DNA from: Candidatus Zipacnadum vermilionense
GTDB lineage: Bacteria > Armatimonadota > Zipacnadia > Zipacnadales > Zipacnadaceae
Reading direction: 5' to 3'
Length of the DNA: 62,805 nucleotides
Assembly: GCA_029821755.1 (NCBI GenBank)
Contig: JALGSV010000020.1
Location: 1 to 62,805, forward strand
Shown one piece after another: positions 15,636-26,400 of this stretch. The position numbers were made by a program, and so were the translations under genes. The notes under the pieces are model-generated. The model had not been told where the DNA came from. It saw only the letters and a list, made by a program, of their open reading frames with translations, and ran no database searches. The stretch's first letter is position 1; every line of letters starts with the position of its first letter.

Positions 15636-16856
15636 ATGACTTCGCGCGAGAGAATCTTGGCAGCGATTGACGGGACCGGGAGCGACCGGGTCCCGCTAGC
15701 GGCGTGGTGCTTCGGGGTCTCCCCGCCGGCGGCACTGCGCTGGGAGGAGGCGGGCGTGGAGCGGCGGCACTGGTACTCCCTGCGCCTGGAGCATATCCAC
15801 ACGCTGCTCCAGCCCTGGACGCTGGAGGACGACTTCCGGCGTGTGCTGGCCTGGCGATCGCTGGGGGTGGATGATGTCCTGGAGGTGTCGGTCCCCTGGA
15901 GCCAGGACCCGGCAGTAACCTGGCGCGACTCCCAGGAGGCGGTGGGCGGACAGGCGGTGCTGGTGCGGGAGTACGACACGCCGGCCGGCCGCCTGCGCCA
16001 TGCAGTGAAGCGGACGGGGGAAGAGTCCGCTCCGGGCTGGGTGGTGCAGCCGGATCACGTGCCGCTATTCGAGGACATGAACATCCCGCGGGCCGTGGAG
16101 CAAGCCGTATCCTCGCCCGAGGAGATCTCGCGGGTTCCGTACCTGTACGCTCCACCGGATCAGGGGGGGCGGGAGTGGTTCGCGGAGCGCATGGGGCGGG
16201 TGGGAGAGTTCGCCGCCAAGCAGGGAGTGGCGGTACAGGCCTGGTCGGCCTTTGGCATGGATGCCGCCGTCTGGCTCATGGGCGCGGAGGGCGCGATACT
16301 GTTGGCGCTGGAGGAGCCGGAGGTCTTCGCGGCCCTGTTGGAGACCATCGCGGCCACCGACCTGGCGCGAACCGAACTGGCGGCCGCGACGCCCGGGGTG
16401 GATATCGTGGTGCAGCGCGGCTGGTACTCCTCCACCGATTTCTGGTCCCCCCGACTGTTCGATCAGTTCGTCTATCCCCACGTGCGCAAGTTGGCGGCAG
16501 CGGCTCACCGGCATGGCGCGCGCTTGGCCTATGTGATGACGACTGGGGTGGAGACGTTGGGGCCGCGCCTGGCGGAGGCGGGAGTGGACCTGCTGTACTT
16601 CGTGGACCCAGTGCAGGACACGATTACCGTTGACCGGGCGCGGGAGCTGTTGGGCGGGCGGATGGCGCTGGCGGGAGGGGTCAATGCCCTGACGCTGGCC
16701 GCGACCCCCGACAAGATCCGCGCTGAGGTGCGGCGGGCGCTGGAGGCGCTGGCGCCGACCGGGCGGTTCCTCCTGCAACCTGTCGACGCGCTGTTTCCCG
16801 ATACCCCGTGGGAGGGCGTGGAGGCGATGATCGAGGCGTGGCGGGAGTGGGGATAG
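15636..16856 (+). CDS. Uroporphyrinogen decarboxylase (URO-D) family protein
   Basis: 406 residues, slightly longer than classical HemE (~350). The start MTSRERILAAIDGTGSDRVP is the usual opening of the URO-D/MtaA/CmuA superfamily. Barrel strands are visible at FVYPHVRKLAAAAHRHGARL, PRLAEAGVDLLYFVDPVQD and GRMALAGGVNAL. Members either decarboxylate uroporphyrinogen III or move methyl groups to cobalamin or thiol carriers. The HemE N-terminal catalytic signature is not evident, and the neighbours are sugar genes rather than haem genes, so it is probably one of the many uncharacterised relatives common in carbohydrate loci. GGAGGGAG lies 8 nt before the ATG. The isomerase-like gene follows after 33 nt. 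Confidence 0.8.
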   Translation: MTSRERILAAIDGTGSDRVPLAAWCFGVSPPAALRWEEAGVERRHWYSLRLEHIHTLLQPWTLEDDFRRVLAWRSLGVDDVLEVSVPWSQDPAVTWRDSQEAVGGQAVLVREYDTPAGRLRHAVKRTGEESAPGWVVQPDHVPLFEDMNIPRAVEQAVSSPEEISRVPYLYAPPDQGGREWFAERMGRVGEFAAKQGVAVQAWSAFGMDAAVWLMGAEGAILLALEEPEVFAALLETIAATDLARTELAAATPGVDIVVQRGWYSSTDFWSPRLFDQFVYPHVRKLAAAAHRHGARLAYVMTTGVETLGPRLAEAGVDLLYFVDPVQDTITVDRARELLGGRMALAGGVNALTLAATPDKIRAEVRRALEALAPTGRFLLQPVDALFPDTPWEGVEAMIEAWREWG

Positions 16857-16889
16857 GGGTCGAGGTGACCCGAAGGGAGGACGGCGGCA

Positions 16890-18218
16890 ATGCCGATCGG
16901 CAATACACCAATGAGGCCGCGCGTGGGGGTCTCGGCCGTCTCCAGTCCGCTGGAGGTGGGAGCGGAGAGGGCGCCGCAGGCGGCGCGGGACCTGGCTAGC
17001 CTGCTCCAGGGCGGGGGGTGTGAGGTGGTGATCGGCGAGCCGGTCACGGGAGCCGACGGCGCGGCTGAGGTGGGCCGGCAGTGGGCGACGGCGGGGGTGG
17101 ATGTGGTGGCCCTGGCCGCGGCCTCATGGTTTGAGGACTACCTGGGGCTGGACCTGCTGGAGGAGTGCCCGCGGCCGCTGCTGCTGTGGGCGCTGCCGGG
17201 CATGGAGACCGGGGCGCTGTGTGGAACGCAGCAGCTCACCTGCTTCCTGCGGCCGCTGGGGCATGCCTATGAGGCGGTCTACGGGGCGCTGGCGCCGGGG
17301 GAGAGCCTGGATCGGGCGCAGGGGTTCCTGCGAGCGGCGGCGGTGCAACGGCGGTTGCGACGAGCGCGGATCGGTCTGGCGGGGCAGCGGATCGGCGGGA
17401 TGACGCACACCTCGCCCGCGGAGCTCGCCCTGAAGGCGGCGCTGGGGCCGCGGGTCGTACCGCTGGACCTGCCGCAACTGCTGACGCGGGCGAAGGCGAC
17501 GCCGGCCGAGGAGGCGCAAGAGCGGTGGGAGGCCCTGCGCGGGCAGGTGGGCGACTGCCGGGTGCCGGAGGAGGAGGGGTGGGACTCGATGGGCGTGTAC
17601 GCGGCGCTGCGGGAGGCGGTGGGGCAGGAAGGGCTCGATGCCCTGACCGTGGGCTGCTATCCGCACCTGATGGGGCGCGTCTGTCTGGCCGCCTCCCTGC
17701 TGGCCGACGAGGGCGTGCCGCAGGCGTGCGAGGGCGATGTGAACGGGGCCGTCGGGCAGTTGCTGCTGTACTTGCTGACCGGTCAGCCCACCCATCACGC
17801 GGACTGGCTGGAGCCCCTGGAGGACGGGACGGTGGTCTTTACGCATTGCGGCTCGGGGTCGCTATCGCTGGCGGAACGCCCAGAGGACGTGGTTCTGGGG
17901 CCGGTGCGGCTGATGGACCAGGGAGTGTGCGCCCTGTTTCCGGCGCGGCCCGGGCCGATAACGCTGGTGAGCCTGATCCCCTACGGCGCGGGCTACCAGT
18001 GCGCTCTCCTGGAGGGCGAGGCGCTGAGCACGGAGATGGTCTTCCCCGGCAATCCGGTGCGGGTGAGGTTCGACCAGCCGACGGAGAAGCTGATCGACTG
18101 GATCTTCGCGGCGGGCATTGGCCACCACTGGGCCCTCGGCTACGGGCACGTGGGGCGGGAGATCCGATACTGGGCGGGGATGTGCGGACCGGGGTTGAGA
18201 TTGGTGGAGGTGGGGTAG
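16890..18218 (+). CDS. L-fucose/L-arabinose isomerase-like protein
   Basis: 442 residues, cytoplasmic. The second half carries the isomerase signature: AVGQEGLDALTVGCYPHLMG, then QACEGDVNGAVGQLLLYLLT with the metal-binding Glu (E281) and Asp (D283), GTVVFTHCGSGSLSLAE and a C-terminal GIGHHWALGYGHVG with candidate His ligands. Such enzymes interconvert aldoses and ketoses (fucose/fuculose, arabinose/ribulose) with Mn2+. It is shorter than FucI (~590) and AraA (~500), as in the compact uncharacterised fucose isomerase-like group. It follows the URO-D gene by 33 nt and precedes GH42 and GH38 genes, supporting a sugar pathway. Its TAG stop lies in the first bases of the 155-bp repeat element. Confidence 0.8.
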   Translation: MPIGNTPMRPRVGVSAVSSPLEVGAERAPQAARDLASLLQGGGCEVVIGEPVTGADGAAEVGRQWATAGVDVVALAAASWFEDYLGLDLLEECPRPLLLWALPGMETGALCGTQQLTCFLRPLGHAYEAVYGALAPGESLDRAQGFLRAAAVQRRLRRARIGLAGQRIGGMTHTSPAELALKAALGPRVVPLDLPQLLTRAKATPAEEAQERWEALRGQVGDCRVPEEEGWDSMGVYAALREAVGQEGLDALTVGCYPHLMGRVCLAASLLADEGVPQACEGDVNGAVGQLLLYLLTGQPTHHADWLEPLEDGTVVFTHCGSGSLSLAERPEDVVLGPVRLMDQGVCALFPARPGPITLVSLIPYGAGYQCALLEGEALSTEMVFPGNPVRVRFDQPTEKLIDWIFAAGIGHHWALGYGHVGREIRYWAGMCGPGLRLVEVG

Positions 18219-18369
18219 GGGCGAATGTTGGCGAGCGTACTCGCTCGACAATAGCCGCCCGCGCTTGCGGCAGGAGAACGCAGGCTTGGAGGCCGGCGCT
18301 ACCCGGAGGTGTCCTCGGCGGCCGCGGGCGGATATTGTACGCTCGGAAGCGCCCAATATTCGCCCCTAC
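18215..18369. repeat. Composite REP-like element, 155 bp
   Basis: Outer ends GTAGGGGCGAAT (18215-18226) and its exact reverse complement (18358-18369), with internal imperfect hairpins. Same size and design as the element at 1324-1479, with diverged centre. Its first bases supply the TAG stop of the isomerase gene. It fills most of the gap before the GH42 gene. Confidence 0.85.
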
Positions 18370-18415
18370 GGGGAGCAAGCGCGGCTCCTCGCGCACGCTC
18401 TAAGGAGTCACTCCC

Positions 18416-20626
18416 ATGAACCAAGCTAAGTTCTCTACCCTCTTCCCGCTCGGGTCTCACCTGTGCCGGGAGCCGATGCCGCCCATGTCCGAACTCAAGC
18501 GTGACATGGAGACCCTCCAGAGGCACGGCTTCAATCTCCTCAAGCTCCAAGAGCACTGGGCGATTGATGAGCCGGCGGAGGGGGTGTATGACTTCTCGCG
18601 TTACGAGGAGTTGATCGAACACGCGGCGGGCCTGGACCTGGGCATTTACCTGGGGTTAACTTGCGAGCAGGCGCCGGCCTGGCTGTGGCGCAAACATCCC
18701 GGCTGTCGCATGGTGGGGCGCGACGGCCGAGCGATCATGTACGAGGCGCAGAGCGCCCTGCCCTCGGACGGCAAGCCGGGGCCGTGCTTCGACCATCCCG
18801 GCGCCCGGGCCGACATGGAGCGGTTCCTCGGGGAGTTGGTCCGCGTACTAGGGCGGTTTGAGAACGTGGTGGTCTGGAACACCTGGCAGGAGATCGGCTA
18901 CTGGGCCCAGGGGCTGGTGGGGCAGGCGGTCTGCTTCTGCGAGCATACCCTGGAGCGCTGGCGCACCTGGCTGGAGGGGGAGCACGGGGACCTGGACACA
19001 CTCAATCGCCGTTGGAACACGCGCTATGCCGAGTGGCAGGACGTCTCGCCCAATCGGGGCCTGGCGCCGGGGATGTACGCGGTGGACCTTGCCTGGCAGT
19101 ACTTCATGGACAACGTCCAGGTGGTGGAGGTGCTGCGGGCGCGCGCGGCGGCGATTCGAGTGGCGGACCCGCTGGGCAGGCCGGTGTTCGCTCACAAGGG
19201 CGGTCCGGTTATCGGCTCGGGCCAGGACTGGACCTACGCGCGCTGTCAGGACTTCCTCGGCTCCTCCACCTATCCGGCGTGGGGGGCGTTTGGGGAGTGG
19301 GACGATCGCCCCAGTGACGAGCAGGGACGAGTGGAGCGGGAGGCGGCGCTGCGCAACGAGATGTGGGAGGGGCTGGCCCTGCGCTTTGACTACATCCGCT
19401 CCTGCCACGCGCCGGGGAAGCCCGTGTGGGCGGCCGAGTTCCAGGGCGGCCCGGTGAGCGTGGGGCTGCACAAGGGCCGAGTGCCGACCCCGGAGGATAT
19501 CCGCCGGTGGGTGCTGTCGACCGTCGGCGCGGGAGTAACCGCCCTGTCCTTCTGGGTCACGCGCGCGGAGATCATGGCGCATGAGATGAACGGCTTCAGC
19601 CTGCTGGACAGCGTCGGGGACACCACGCCGCGCCTGGAGGAGGCGGCTCGCGTGGGGCGCGCGCTCAATCGGTATCCCGATCTGTTCGGAGCGCCGACTC
19701 GCCCGCGCGCTCCGGTGGCGGTGCTGGTCAACGAGTGGAACTACCAACTGGGCCAGGTCCTGCCGGGAGGCGGGGGAAGACACCTGGCGCACAGCACGCG
19801 GGGCTGGCATCGCCTGCTGTGGGAGCTGGGGATTCCCGTGGACTTCGTGGAACTGGGACTGGCCGCACCTGCCGAGTTGGAGACCTATCCGGTTCTGATC
19901 CTGCCCTTCCCTCTGTCGCTCTCCGAGGAATGGGCCGCTAAGCTCGCCGGCTTCGTGAGCGCCGGCGGCCACCTGGTGAGCGAAGCCTGCCCCGGGCGGC
20001 TGGATCAGTACGCCTTCTGCCGCCGTGGGGAGCTGTCGCCGGCGCTCGCCGATCTCTTCGGCGTGGCGCAGGAGAGCCTGACCATGGTCCGCGAGCCGGA
20101 GGGTGGGGAGCGCTGGTCGCCCCGAGAGAGAACCTGGGGGGAGTACCGGGAGGCCGCCCTGCTGGAGGGCGCCGGTCCCTTGCAGGGCCAGCGCCTGCGG
20201 GCGAACCTCTACGTGGAGACCTACGCGCCGCAGGAGGCTGAGGCCTGTCTGCACTGCGAGGGCTCCGTCGCCGGCGTTGTTCGCCGTATCGGCGAGGGCA
20301 GCGCCTGGCTGCTGGGCACGCTGGTCGGCCACAGCGGGACCTCCTATCGCGACGCCGACACCCCCGCGGCGGTGGGGGCGTTGCTGCAGGAGTGTGGCGT
20401 GATGACGGCCCCAACGGGAGACCTGCTGCTGCAGAAGCGGGTGGGGGAGAGGCGGGAGGCGTGGTTCTTCACCAACCCGCGGGGGGTCGAGGTGACCGAG
20501 ACGGTGGATGTGAGAGAAGGGGAGCGGGTCGAGGACCTGCTAGGGGAGCCGTTGGTCCAGGAGGGGGAGAGCGTGCGACTGACAGTGGGGGCGCTGGACG
20601 TAAGAGTGTTGATTGTGGAGAAGTGA
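18416..20626 (+). CDS. GH42 beta-galactosidase-like enzyme
   Basis: 736 residues, near the usual 650-750 for GH42. AAGGAG lies 6 nt before the ATG. The TIM barrel starts at FPLGSHLCREPMPPMSELKR and includes FNLLKLQEHWAIDEPAEGVY and GIYLGLTCEQAPAWL. The acid/base is probably E159 in VVWNTWQEIGYW and the nucleophile E341 in KPVWAAEFQGG. Residues ~430-620 form the trimerisation domain, itself GATase-like (VAVLVNEWNYQLG; YPVLILPFPLSLSEEWA), and a small C-terminal beta domain closes the protein. GH42 enzymes release beta-D-galactose, or in some branches L-arabinopyranose or related sugars, from short oligosaccharides. No signal peptide, so cytoplasmic. Likely cotranscribed with the URO-D and isomerase genes. 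Confidence 0.88.
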   Translation: MNQAKFSTLFPLGSHLCREPMPPMSELKRDMETLQRHGFNLLKLQEHWAIDEPAEGVYDFSRYEELIEHAAGLDLGIYLGLTCEQAPAWLWRKHPGCRMVGRDGRAIMYEAQSALPSDGKPGPCFDHPGARADMERFLGELVRVLGRFENVVVWNTWQEIGYWAQGLVGQAVCFCEHTLERWRTWLEGEHGDLDTLNRRWNTRYAEWQDVSPNRGLAPGMYAVDLAWQYFMDNVQVVEVLRARAAAIRVADPLGRPVFAHKGGPVIGSGQDWTYARCQDFLGSSTYPAWGAFGEWDDRPSDEQGRVEREAALRNEMWEGLALRFDYIRSCHAPGKPVWAAEFQGGPVSVGLHKGRVPTPEDIRRWVLSTVGAGVTALSFWVTRAEIMAHEMNGFSLLDSVGDTTPRLEEAARVGRALNRYPDLFGAPTRPRAPVAVLVNEWNYQLGQVLPGGGGRHLAHSTRGWHRLLWELGIPVDFVELGLAAPAELETYPVLILPFPLSLSEEWAAKLAGFVSAGGHLVSEACPGRLDQYAFCRRGELSPALADLFGVAQESLTMVREPEGGERWSPRERTWGEYREAALLEGAGPLQGQRLRANLYVETYAPQEAEACLHCEGSVAGVVRRIGEGSAWLLGTLVGHSGTSYRDADTPAAVGALLQECGVMTAPTGDLLLQKRVGERREAWFFTNPRGVEVTETVDVREGERVEDLLGEPLVQEGESVRLTVGALDVRVLIVEK

Positions 20627-20650
20627 AGGCGGGAGAGGCGCCCCCGGGAG

Positions 20651-20703
20651 TCTCCTACCCCGCCCTCGCTGCGCTCGGGCACCCCTCCCGGGGCGGGAGG
20701 GGC
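20651..20703. repeat. Palindromic repeat (CACCCCTCCC/GGGAGGGG family)
   Basis: TCTCCTACCCCGCC followed by CACCCCTCCCGGGGCGGGAGGGG, starting 24 nt after the GH42 stop. Close relative of the copies at 6545 and 6699. Its GC-rich stem could end the GH42 transcript. Confidence 0.7.
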
Positions 20704-20823
20704 GATGAAGAAATGGGGCTCGGAGAGGAGAAACCGGGTTTCGGATTGCGCTGCAGAAGATTCGCCGATGGGCCGATTGCAGCGATTCGGCAGGGCCGGC
20801 CTGCGGCGGTCACAGGCTCGGTA

Positions 20824-20844
20824 GGACGGGCGTCTCGCCCGTCC
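20824..20844. repeat. Palindrome GGACGGGC / GCCCGTCC
   Basis: Perfect 8-bp inverted repeat with a 5-nt loop in the GH42-GH38 gap. It is a third type of short palindrome, adjacent to but unlike the flanking copies at 20651 and 20902. Confidence 0.6.
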
Positions 20845-20901
20845 CTGCTGCAGAGCCGGCCACTCCGCACCGGCGAGACGCCAGTGCCACCGGAAGGGGA
20901 T

Positions 20902-20926
20902 GGCGCGGTACGGGCCCGCGCCCTAC
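20902..20926. repeat. Reverse-oriented copy of the 6510 palindrome family
   Basis: The reverse complement begins TGTAGGGCGCGGGC and matches the start of the 6507-6534 element almost base for base. It ends 15 nt before the GH38 start, so it falls in that gene's leader. Confidence 0.65.
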
Positions 20927-20941
20927 AGAAGAGGCGAGCAA

Positions 20942-23296
20942 ATGTCTGAACTGCCGCAACTAACGCGTCGGTGGGAGATCTACCTGGTGCACCACACGCA
21001 CGTGGACATCGGCTACACCGAGCCGCAGACGATTGTGCTGCGCAAGCACGCTGAGTACATTGCCCAGGCGCTGGACCTGTGCACGGAGACCGACCACTTG
21101 CCACCCGGAGAGCAGTTCTGCTGGACGTGCGAGGTGGTGTGGACGGTGAAGGCCTTTCTGGCGCGGTACCCGGAGCGAGCGGAGGAGTTCTACCGGCGGG
21201 TACGGGAGGGACGGGTGGAGGTCGCCGGCCTCTATCTGCAACTCACGGACCTCTTCGGCGAGTCACTGCTGGAACATGCCCTCGATTACGGTCCCGAACT
21301 GGGCCGGGCCCACGACTTCCCGGTAGTCACCGCCATGAACGACGACGTCAATGGCTGGGCCTGGGGGCTGCCGCGAATGATGGCGGCGCGGGGGATCAAG
21401 TATTTCGACGTGGCTATCAACGAGACGCGATCGCTCGGCGTGCGGCCGCGCCCGCGCCCCTTCTACTGGGCCTCCCCGGAGGGACAGCGGGTGTTGATGT
21501 GGCATGGGAGTTCCTACATGGAGGGCAACCGGCTCGATCCTGCCTCCCCCGACAGCGAGCAGGGGCTGGCCGAGTATTTGCACGGGCTGGAGGAGCAGGG
21601 CTACCCGCACCCAGCCGTCGAGCTGCGCGTGCAGGGCACGAGAGTGGACAATGCCCCCCCCGGGGGCTGGCTGTGCGATCTGGTGACCAAGTGGAATCGC
21701 GAGCACGAGCAGGTGAAGCTGCGCCTAACCACCCCGCGGGCCTGGTTCGAGCACCTGGAGGCCGCCTGGCGCGAGCCGATTCAGGAGTGGCGCGCCGGTT
21801 GGCCGGACTGGTGGGCGGACGGCAACGGCACCGCGCTCTATGAGACCTCCCTGGCCCGCGCCGCGCAAGCCGATATCGAGGACGCCGAGGCCGTTGCTGA
21901 CGCGGGGGGGACGCTCGATGTGGAGCGCCGGGAGGTCGCCCGCGAGGCGGCCATGTTCTTCTGCGAGCACACCTGGGGAGCCTGGTGCAGTACCGACGAC
22001 CCGGAGGCTTTCGAGAGCCGGGCGGGGTGGAATTGGAAAGCCGGGTATGCGTACACCGCCGGCGCGGAGGCGGGCAAACTGGTGGAGGACGCGCTGGAGT
22101 CGTGCTGGGAGCCCGGGGGCGGGGAGCCGATCGTGGCTGTGTTTAACCCCCTGGCGTGGGTGCGGACGGACGTGGTGGAGCTGGTGCTGCCCGACGGGGC
22201 GCTGCGCGGAGATGCGGGGATGGTGACTGGTCCGACGCGCGAGGAAGCCGGGCCGGGGTTGCACCTGGAGGACGTGGCCACGGGGGAGAAGGTGGCGGTG
22301 GCGCGGGTGCCGGTAGTGGGAGGAAGTGCGCGGAGGCCGGCCCAGCGGGTGCAATTCCTGGCGCGGAAGGTACTGGCGCTGGGGTGGAAGGAGTACCGGG
22401 TGGTAGCCGGGGAGGAGCCGGGGCCCTCAGCGCGCGTGGCCGTCGGGGATAGTTGGCTGGAGAATGAGTACCTGCGGGTGACGGTGGATCCGGCGACCGG
22501 GGGCATCGCGCACCTGGTGGACAAGGCTACCAGGCGCGAGATGGTGGCCGGGGGGCCGTATACGCTCAACCAACACGTCTACGAGACCATAGACGATCCG
22601 GCGGGTCGAGAGCGCCTGGCGACCTGGGGAGGTCCGCAACGTGACGTGCCGTTCCGGCGCCGCACGCCGGGGGTGGAGAGGCGGCCCGGGCCGAGGGTTC
22701 TCGGCAGCGCGAGTCTCTTGGTCAGCGGCGGTGGGGGGGACGTGCCGGTCTTGTCGACGGAAATCATCCTCCACGCAGGGCTGCCCCGTCTGGACCTGCT
22801 CAATACGCTCACCAAGCCCGCTACCCCCGCCGCGGAGGCTGTCTACCACGCCTTCCCCGTGGCCGCACGCTCCCCACAGGTCTACCTCGATACCCCCGGC
22901 GCCGTGCTGCGCCCCGGGCTGGATCAGGTCCCGGGCACCGCTACCGACTGGCACAGTGTGCAGGACTACTTCGCGGTGGCCGACGAGGACTGCACGGTAG
23001 TGGTGGCGACGCCCGACGTACCCCTGGTGCAGGTGAACGGCATCAACACGGGCCTATGGCAGCCGGAATTGCCTCCCGCCAATGGGGTGGTCATGTCGTG
23101 GGTGCTCAACAACTACTGGTTCACGAACTTCCCCGCCTCCCAGGGGGGACGCCTGCGCTTCCGGTATGCGGTGAGGGTCCTCTCCGGACCCTTCGAGGCA
23201 GAGACGGCGAAGCGTTTTGGCCAGGAGATACGGCACCCGCTGCGGGCGCTGGTGCTGGCCTCCGGCGGGCGCCTGACGCGACGAGCCATACGGTAG
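20942..23296 (+). CDS. GH38 alpha-mannosidase-like protein
   Basis: 784 residues from the ATG at 20942; the frame opens 14 codons earlier inside a repeat element. The N-terminal metal site opens with IYLVHHTHVDIGYT (His and Asp zinc ligands). Around residues 131-143, AMNDDVNGWAWGL takes the place of the usual nucleophile region, with D134/D135 as candidates. Later signs are EGQRVLMWHGSSYMEGNRL and MFFCEHTWGAW, followed by a GH38 C-terminal beta domain from ~400 (LENEYLRVTVDPATGGIAHL). GH38 enzymes hydrolyse alpha-mannosides by a retaining Zn2+-dependent mechanism. The nucleophile context differs from classical members, so the substrate may differ. No signal peptide. Last gene of the sugar block. 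Confidence 0.78.
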   Translation: MSELPQLTRRWEIYLVHHTHVDIGYTEPQTIVLRKHAEYIAQALDLCTETDHLPPGEQFCWTCEVVWTVKAFLARYPERAEEFYRRVREGRVEVAGLYLQLTDLFGESLLEHALDYGPELGRAHDFPVVTAMNDDVNGWAWGLPRMMAARGIKYFDVAINETRSLGVRPRPRPFYWASPEGQRVLMWHGSSYMEGNRLDPASPDSEQGLAEYLHGLEEQGYPHPAVELRVQGTRVDNAPPGGWLCDLVTKWNREHEQVKLRLTTPRAWFEHLEAAWREPIQEWRAGWPDWWADGNGTALYETSLARAAQADIEDAEAVADAGGTLDVERREVAREAAMFFCEHTWGAWCSTDDPEAFESRAGWNWKAGYAYTAGAEAGKLVEDALESCWEPGGGEPIVAVFNPLAWVRTDVVELVLPDGALRGDAGMVTGPTREEAGPGLHLEDVATGEKVAVARVPVVGGSARRPAQRVQFLARKVLALGWKEYRVVAGEEPGPSARVAVGDSWLENEYLRVTVDPATGGIAHLVDKATRREMVAGGPYTLNQHVYETIDDPAGRERLATWGGPQRDVPFRRRTPGVERRPGPRVLGSASLLVSGGGGDVPVLSTEIILHAGLPRLDLLNTLTKPATPAAEAVYHAFPVAARSPQVYLDTPGAVLRPGLDQVPGTATDWHSVQDYFAVADEDCTVVVATPDVPLVQVNGINTGLWQPELPPANGVVMSWVLNNYWFTNFPASQGGRLRFRYAVRVLSGPFEAETAKRFGQEIRHPLRALVLASGGRLTRRAIR

Positions 23297-23450
23297 GCGG
23301 GGAGGCCTGCGCCCTGGGGAGGCCGGCCCGGTCTGTAGGGCGCAGGCAACCTCCCGCCTCCCGATTGTGCTATAGTCCTCAGTGTCAGTCGGCGGTGGGG
23401 TATTATTGGCCGGTAGCGCGGGCGTTCCCGGCTGCAAACGAGGTGCCTCG

Positions 23451-26400
23451 ATGTCTACCTTACGGTCGACTGTACGTCTGCTCCCCGTCCTGCTCCTGCT
23501 AGCGCTGGTTGGGGTTCCCACTTCTGCCCAGGATATACCGATCCCCGAGTGGATCAAGAACATCAACCCCGTTGACTATATCCTGGTCAACCCCGACTCC
23601 ACCCCCGCCCTGCCCTTCCACCTCGAAGGGAACCCCACCATTGAGGCCACTGCGAATGGCTACGAGATCACCCTCCCTGACGGCACCAAAGAGACCCGAC
23701 GCGAGTTCTTGCTGTACGCCCAGGAGACCATTGCGGGTGACAAACTCCTGCCAACGCAAGCCAAGGGGACAACGCTGTCCTGGCAAGCCACCTGGGAAGT
23801 AGAGATCATGGTCTTCGAGACCGCGGAAATTGCGGCAACGATGGTGGCATACCGCTGGGGCGACACGTACGGGATGGACCCGCTTACCGATGAAGCGCTG
23901 GGTGACTCCCGGCTATTCAAGCAAGGCGTGGCCTGCAAGAGCGGCGAGCTGGTCCGCTATCGGAATATGATCTGGCACGTCCGGAAGAGCGGCGTTGAGG
24001 AGGTCAAGCCCGCGGGGGGCCGGCCGCTGGTTGATGCCGACGACTACTACGCCGCCAGCAACGTAGCGGAGCACCAGGCCTACAAACTCACGCTCGTCCT
24101 GGCCAAGCGCTGGCTGGATAAAGTAGCCGGCCCTCCGGTAGCCGACCTGATGATGCTATCCCTGTACTTCGACTGGTGGGGCCTGTCGCCGCCGCGCCCC
24201 AAGGGTCCGCCTTACCGGGAGATGAGCGCGGACCAACAATGGGTGTCGGCGTTGGTCAAGAACAAGAGCCAGGAGACTATCGCCCACAACGTTATGCTAC
24301 AGTTCTACGTGCAGTACCAGGGGGAGGCGGTCCGGCAGAAACTGGGCACCCCGATCAAGATTGCGAACAATCTGAACCCATGGCAAACAGCGAGCGCGGC
24401 TACCATCTGGGACCTCAAGGGCAGGCCGGTAGAGAGCGCGACAATTACGGCAGAGTGCTTTGTGCCCGACAAGCGCGACCCGAGGCCAGGGAATAACTCA
24501 AAGAGTAGGACCGTAAGCATCTGGTTTGCCCAGGATGCCCAGGGGCGACCCTTTGCCTGGGACCAGGACACCTACTCCTTTATCAACACTGGCTTCAAGG
24601 AGCAAGAGACGGAGGAGATGGTGGAGGGGATGCTGGCCACCCTGCTCAACAACATCCAGGAGGCTCCCGACTCCAAGGCACTCCTGCACGTGATGATGTT
24701 CCCCCCTAGCTACGAGCGCCTCAAGAAGTACCTGGATAACAGCATGGGGGCGGGGGCCGGTGGGCACTGCTATGGCATGGCGGCAACGGCGGCCTTGTAC
24801 TTCGAGGACCCGAGCCTCAAGCCGGTGGCCAAACCGGTCAAGGACATGAGTCTGGCGGAGGCTTCCGCCAACATCAATATCTACCACCGGGCCCAGATGC
24901 TGACGGTGCTCGACGCGGTAGTGACGGGCTGGGACTGGCAGCCGGGCCGCATCCAGGGCACCGCGGGCTGCGGCAACGCCGTCAAACAGCAGTTGGTGGC
25001 CGGCAAGCTGTGCACCGTGGTCGATTTCTTTAGTCCGTCCAACGCGCCGCCGGCCGGGCATTCGGTGCTGGCGTACAAGTACGTGGACATCGGGGGCAAA
25101 CCGCCCCTGGTGTACGTGTATGATCCCAACTGGCCCGCACCCCGGGTTAGGGCGAGCGATGCCATGTCGGAGATTAGCCTGAAGAACACCGACTTCCAGT
25201 GCCCTCCCTACATGGGCTACCGCAACTGGGCAGGGGGAGGGATTATTGGGGCCAATCGTCCCTTGCGGAAGATCTCTCTGGCAACGGTCAACGCGGTCAT
25301 GCCGGGCCTGAAGAAGATGATCAGCGACATGGTCGGCTGGTTCAAGACCGCGGGCAAGATCATGGGGGTAGTCCAATGCCCGGCGGACGCCGTGTTTACC
25401 GACCCGGCGGGGCGGCGGGTGGGGACGGTAGGGGGGAAGGCAATCAACGAGATTCCGGGCGCGGAGATCCGTACCAGCGGGGAGGTGGAGATCTACGTTC
25501 TCCCCGCCGGCCAGGCGTACACCGTGAGCGTAACCGGTACAGGGAAGGGCACGGCCAGCGTGAGCCTGCTCCGGGCTGCGGACGCGAACACCGCGGGCGT
25601 CGTCTCTTACCAGGACCTGCCGATTGGGAAGGGAACGACCTTCCGCGGGACCGTCTCCGCCGGCGGGCAGCTTCCTCAGTTGACGGGGGGGGGGCAGGAC
25701 TACCAGCCCACGCTAGCCGGCACCTACGATGTGCGGAAGCTCCCCACGCAGGGCGTCGCACCGCCCCCCGGGACCGCCTCGCCGGACGTCGGCGACCTGG
25801 TGGTCTGTCGCAGCGTGGTGGAGGCCAAACCCCAGGGCGTGGCCGACAGCTTCGATCAGATCAGCAAGATCTATGCTTTCTACAAGTACGCGAAGCTACC
25901 GGACAAGACCCAGGCGCGGGTAAGCTGGAAGCGGGACGGCCAGGAGTTCTTGAAGGGGGAGCGGGAGATCAGCGGCACCGGCTGGGTCTGGTTCTCCGTC
26001 AGCACCAACCGGGCGGGCGGCTACGCGCCGGGCCAGTACGAGGTTACCATCACCGCGGGAAACCAGGTCGCGCGCAAAAGCTTCGTCGTGGGCGGCGGTT
26101 CCTCTCCCGCCCCCGCTGTGACCGGTGAGTCGGAGGTAATCTTCTCCGTTACCAGCCCCCGCGCCGCGGAGAACAGGGCGACTAAGCCGGCCAAGTTTAC
26201 GCTCAACCGGACCCGCACCATTACCCAGGTCCGGACCTATCACTGGAACGGCGGCCAGGGCAAGGCCCCCGGCACCATCCGCCTGCGCAACGCCGCGGGG
26301 AAGACCTACGGCCCCTGGCCGGCGCAAGGGGAGGAGGGCCAGGGCGGCGTTAACAATGCCTACTGGAATGTGTACCCCAATGTCGCCCTGCCTGCGGGTG

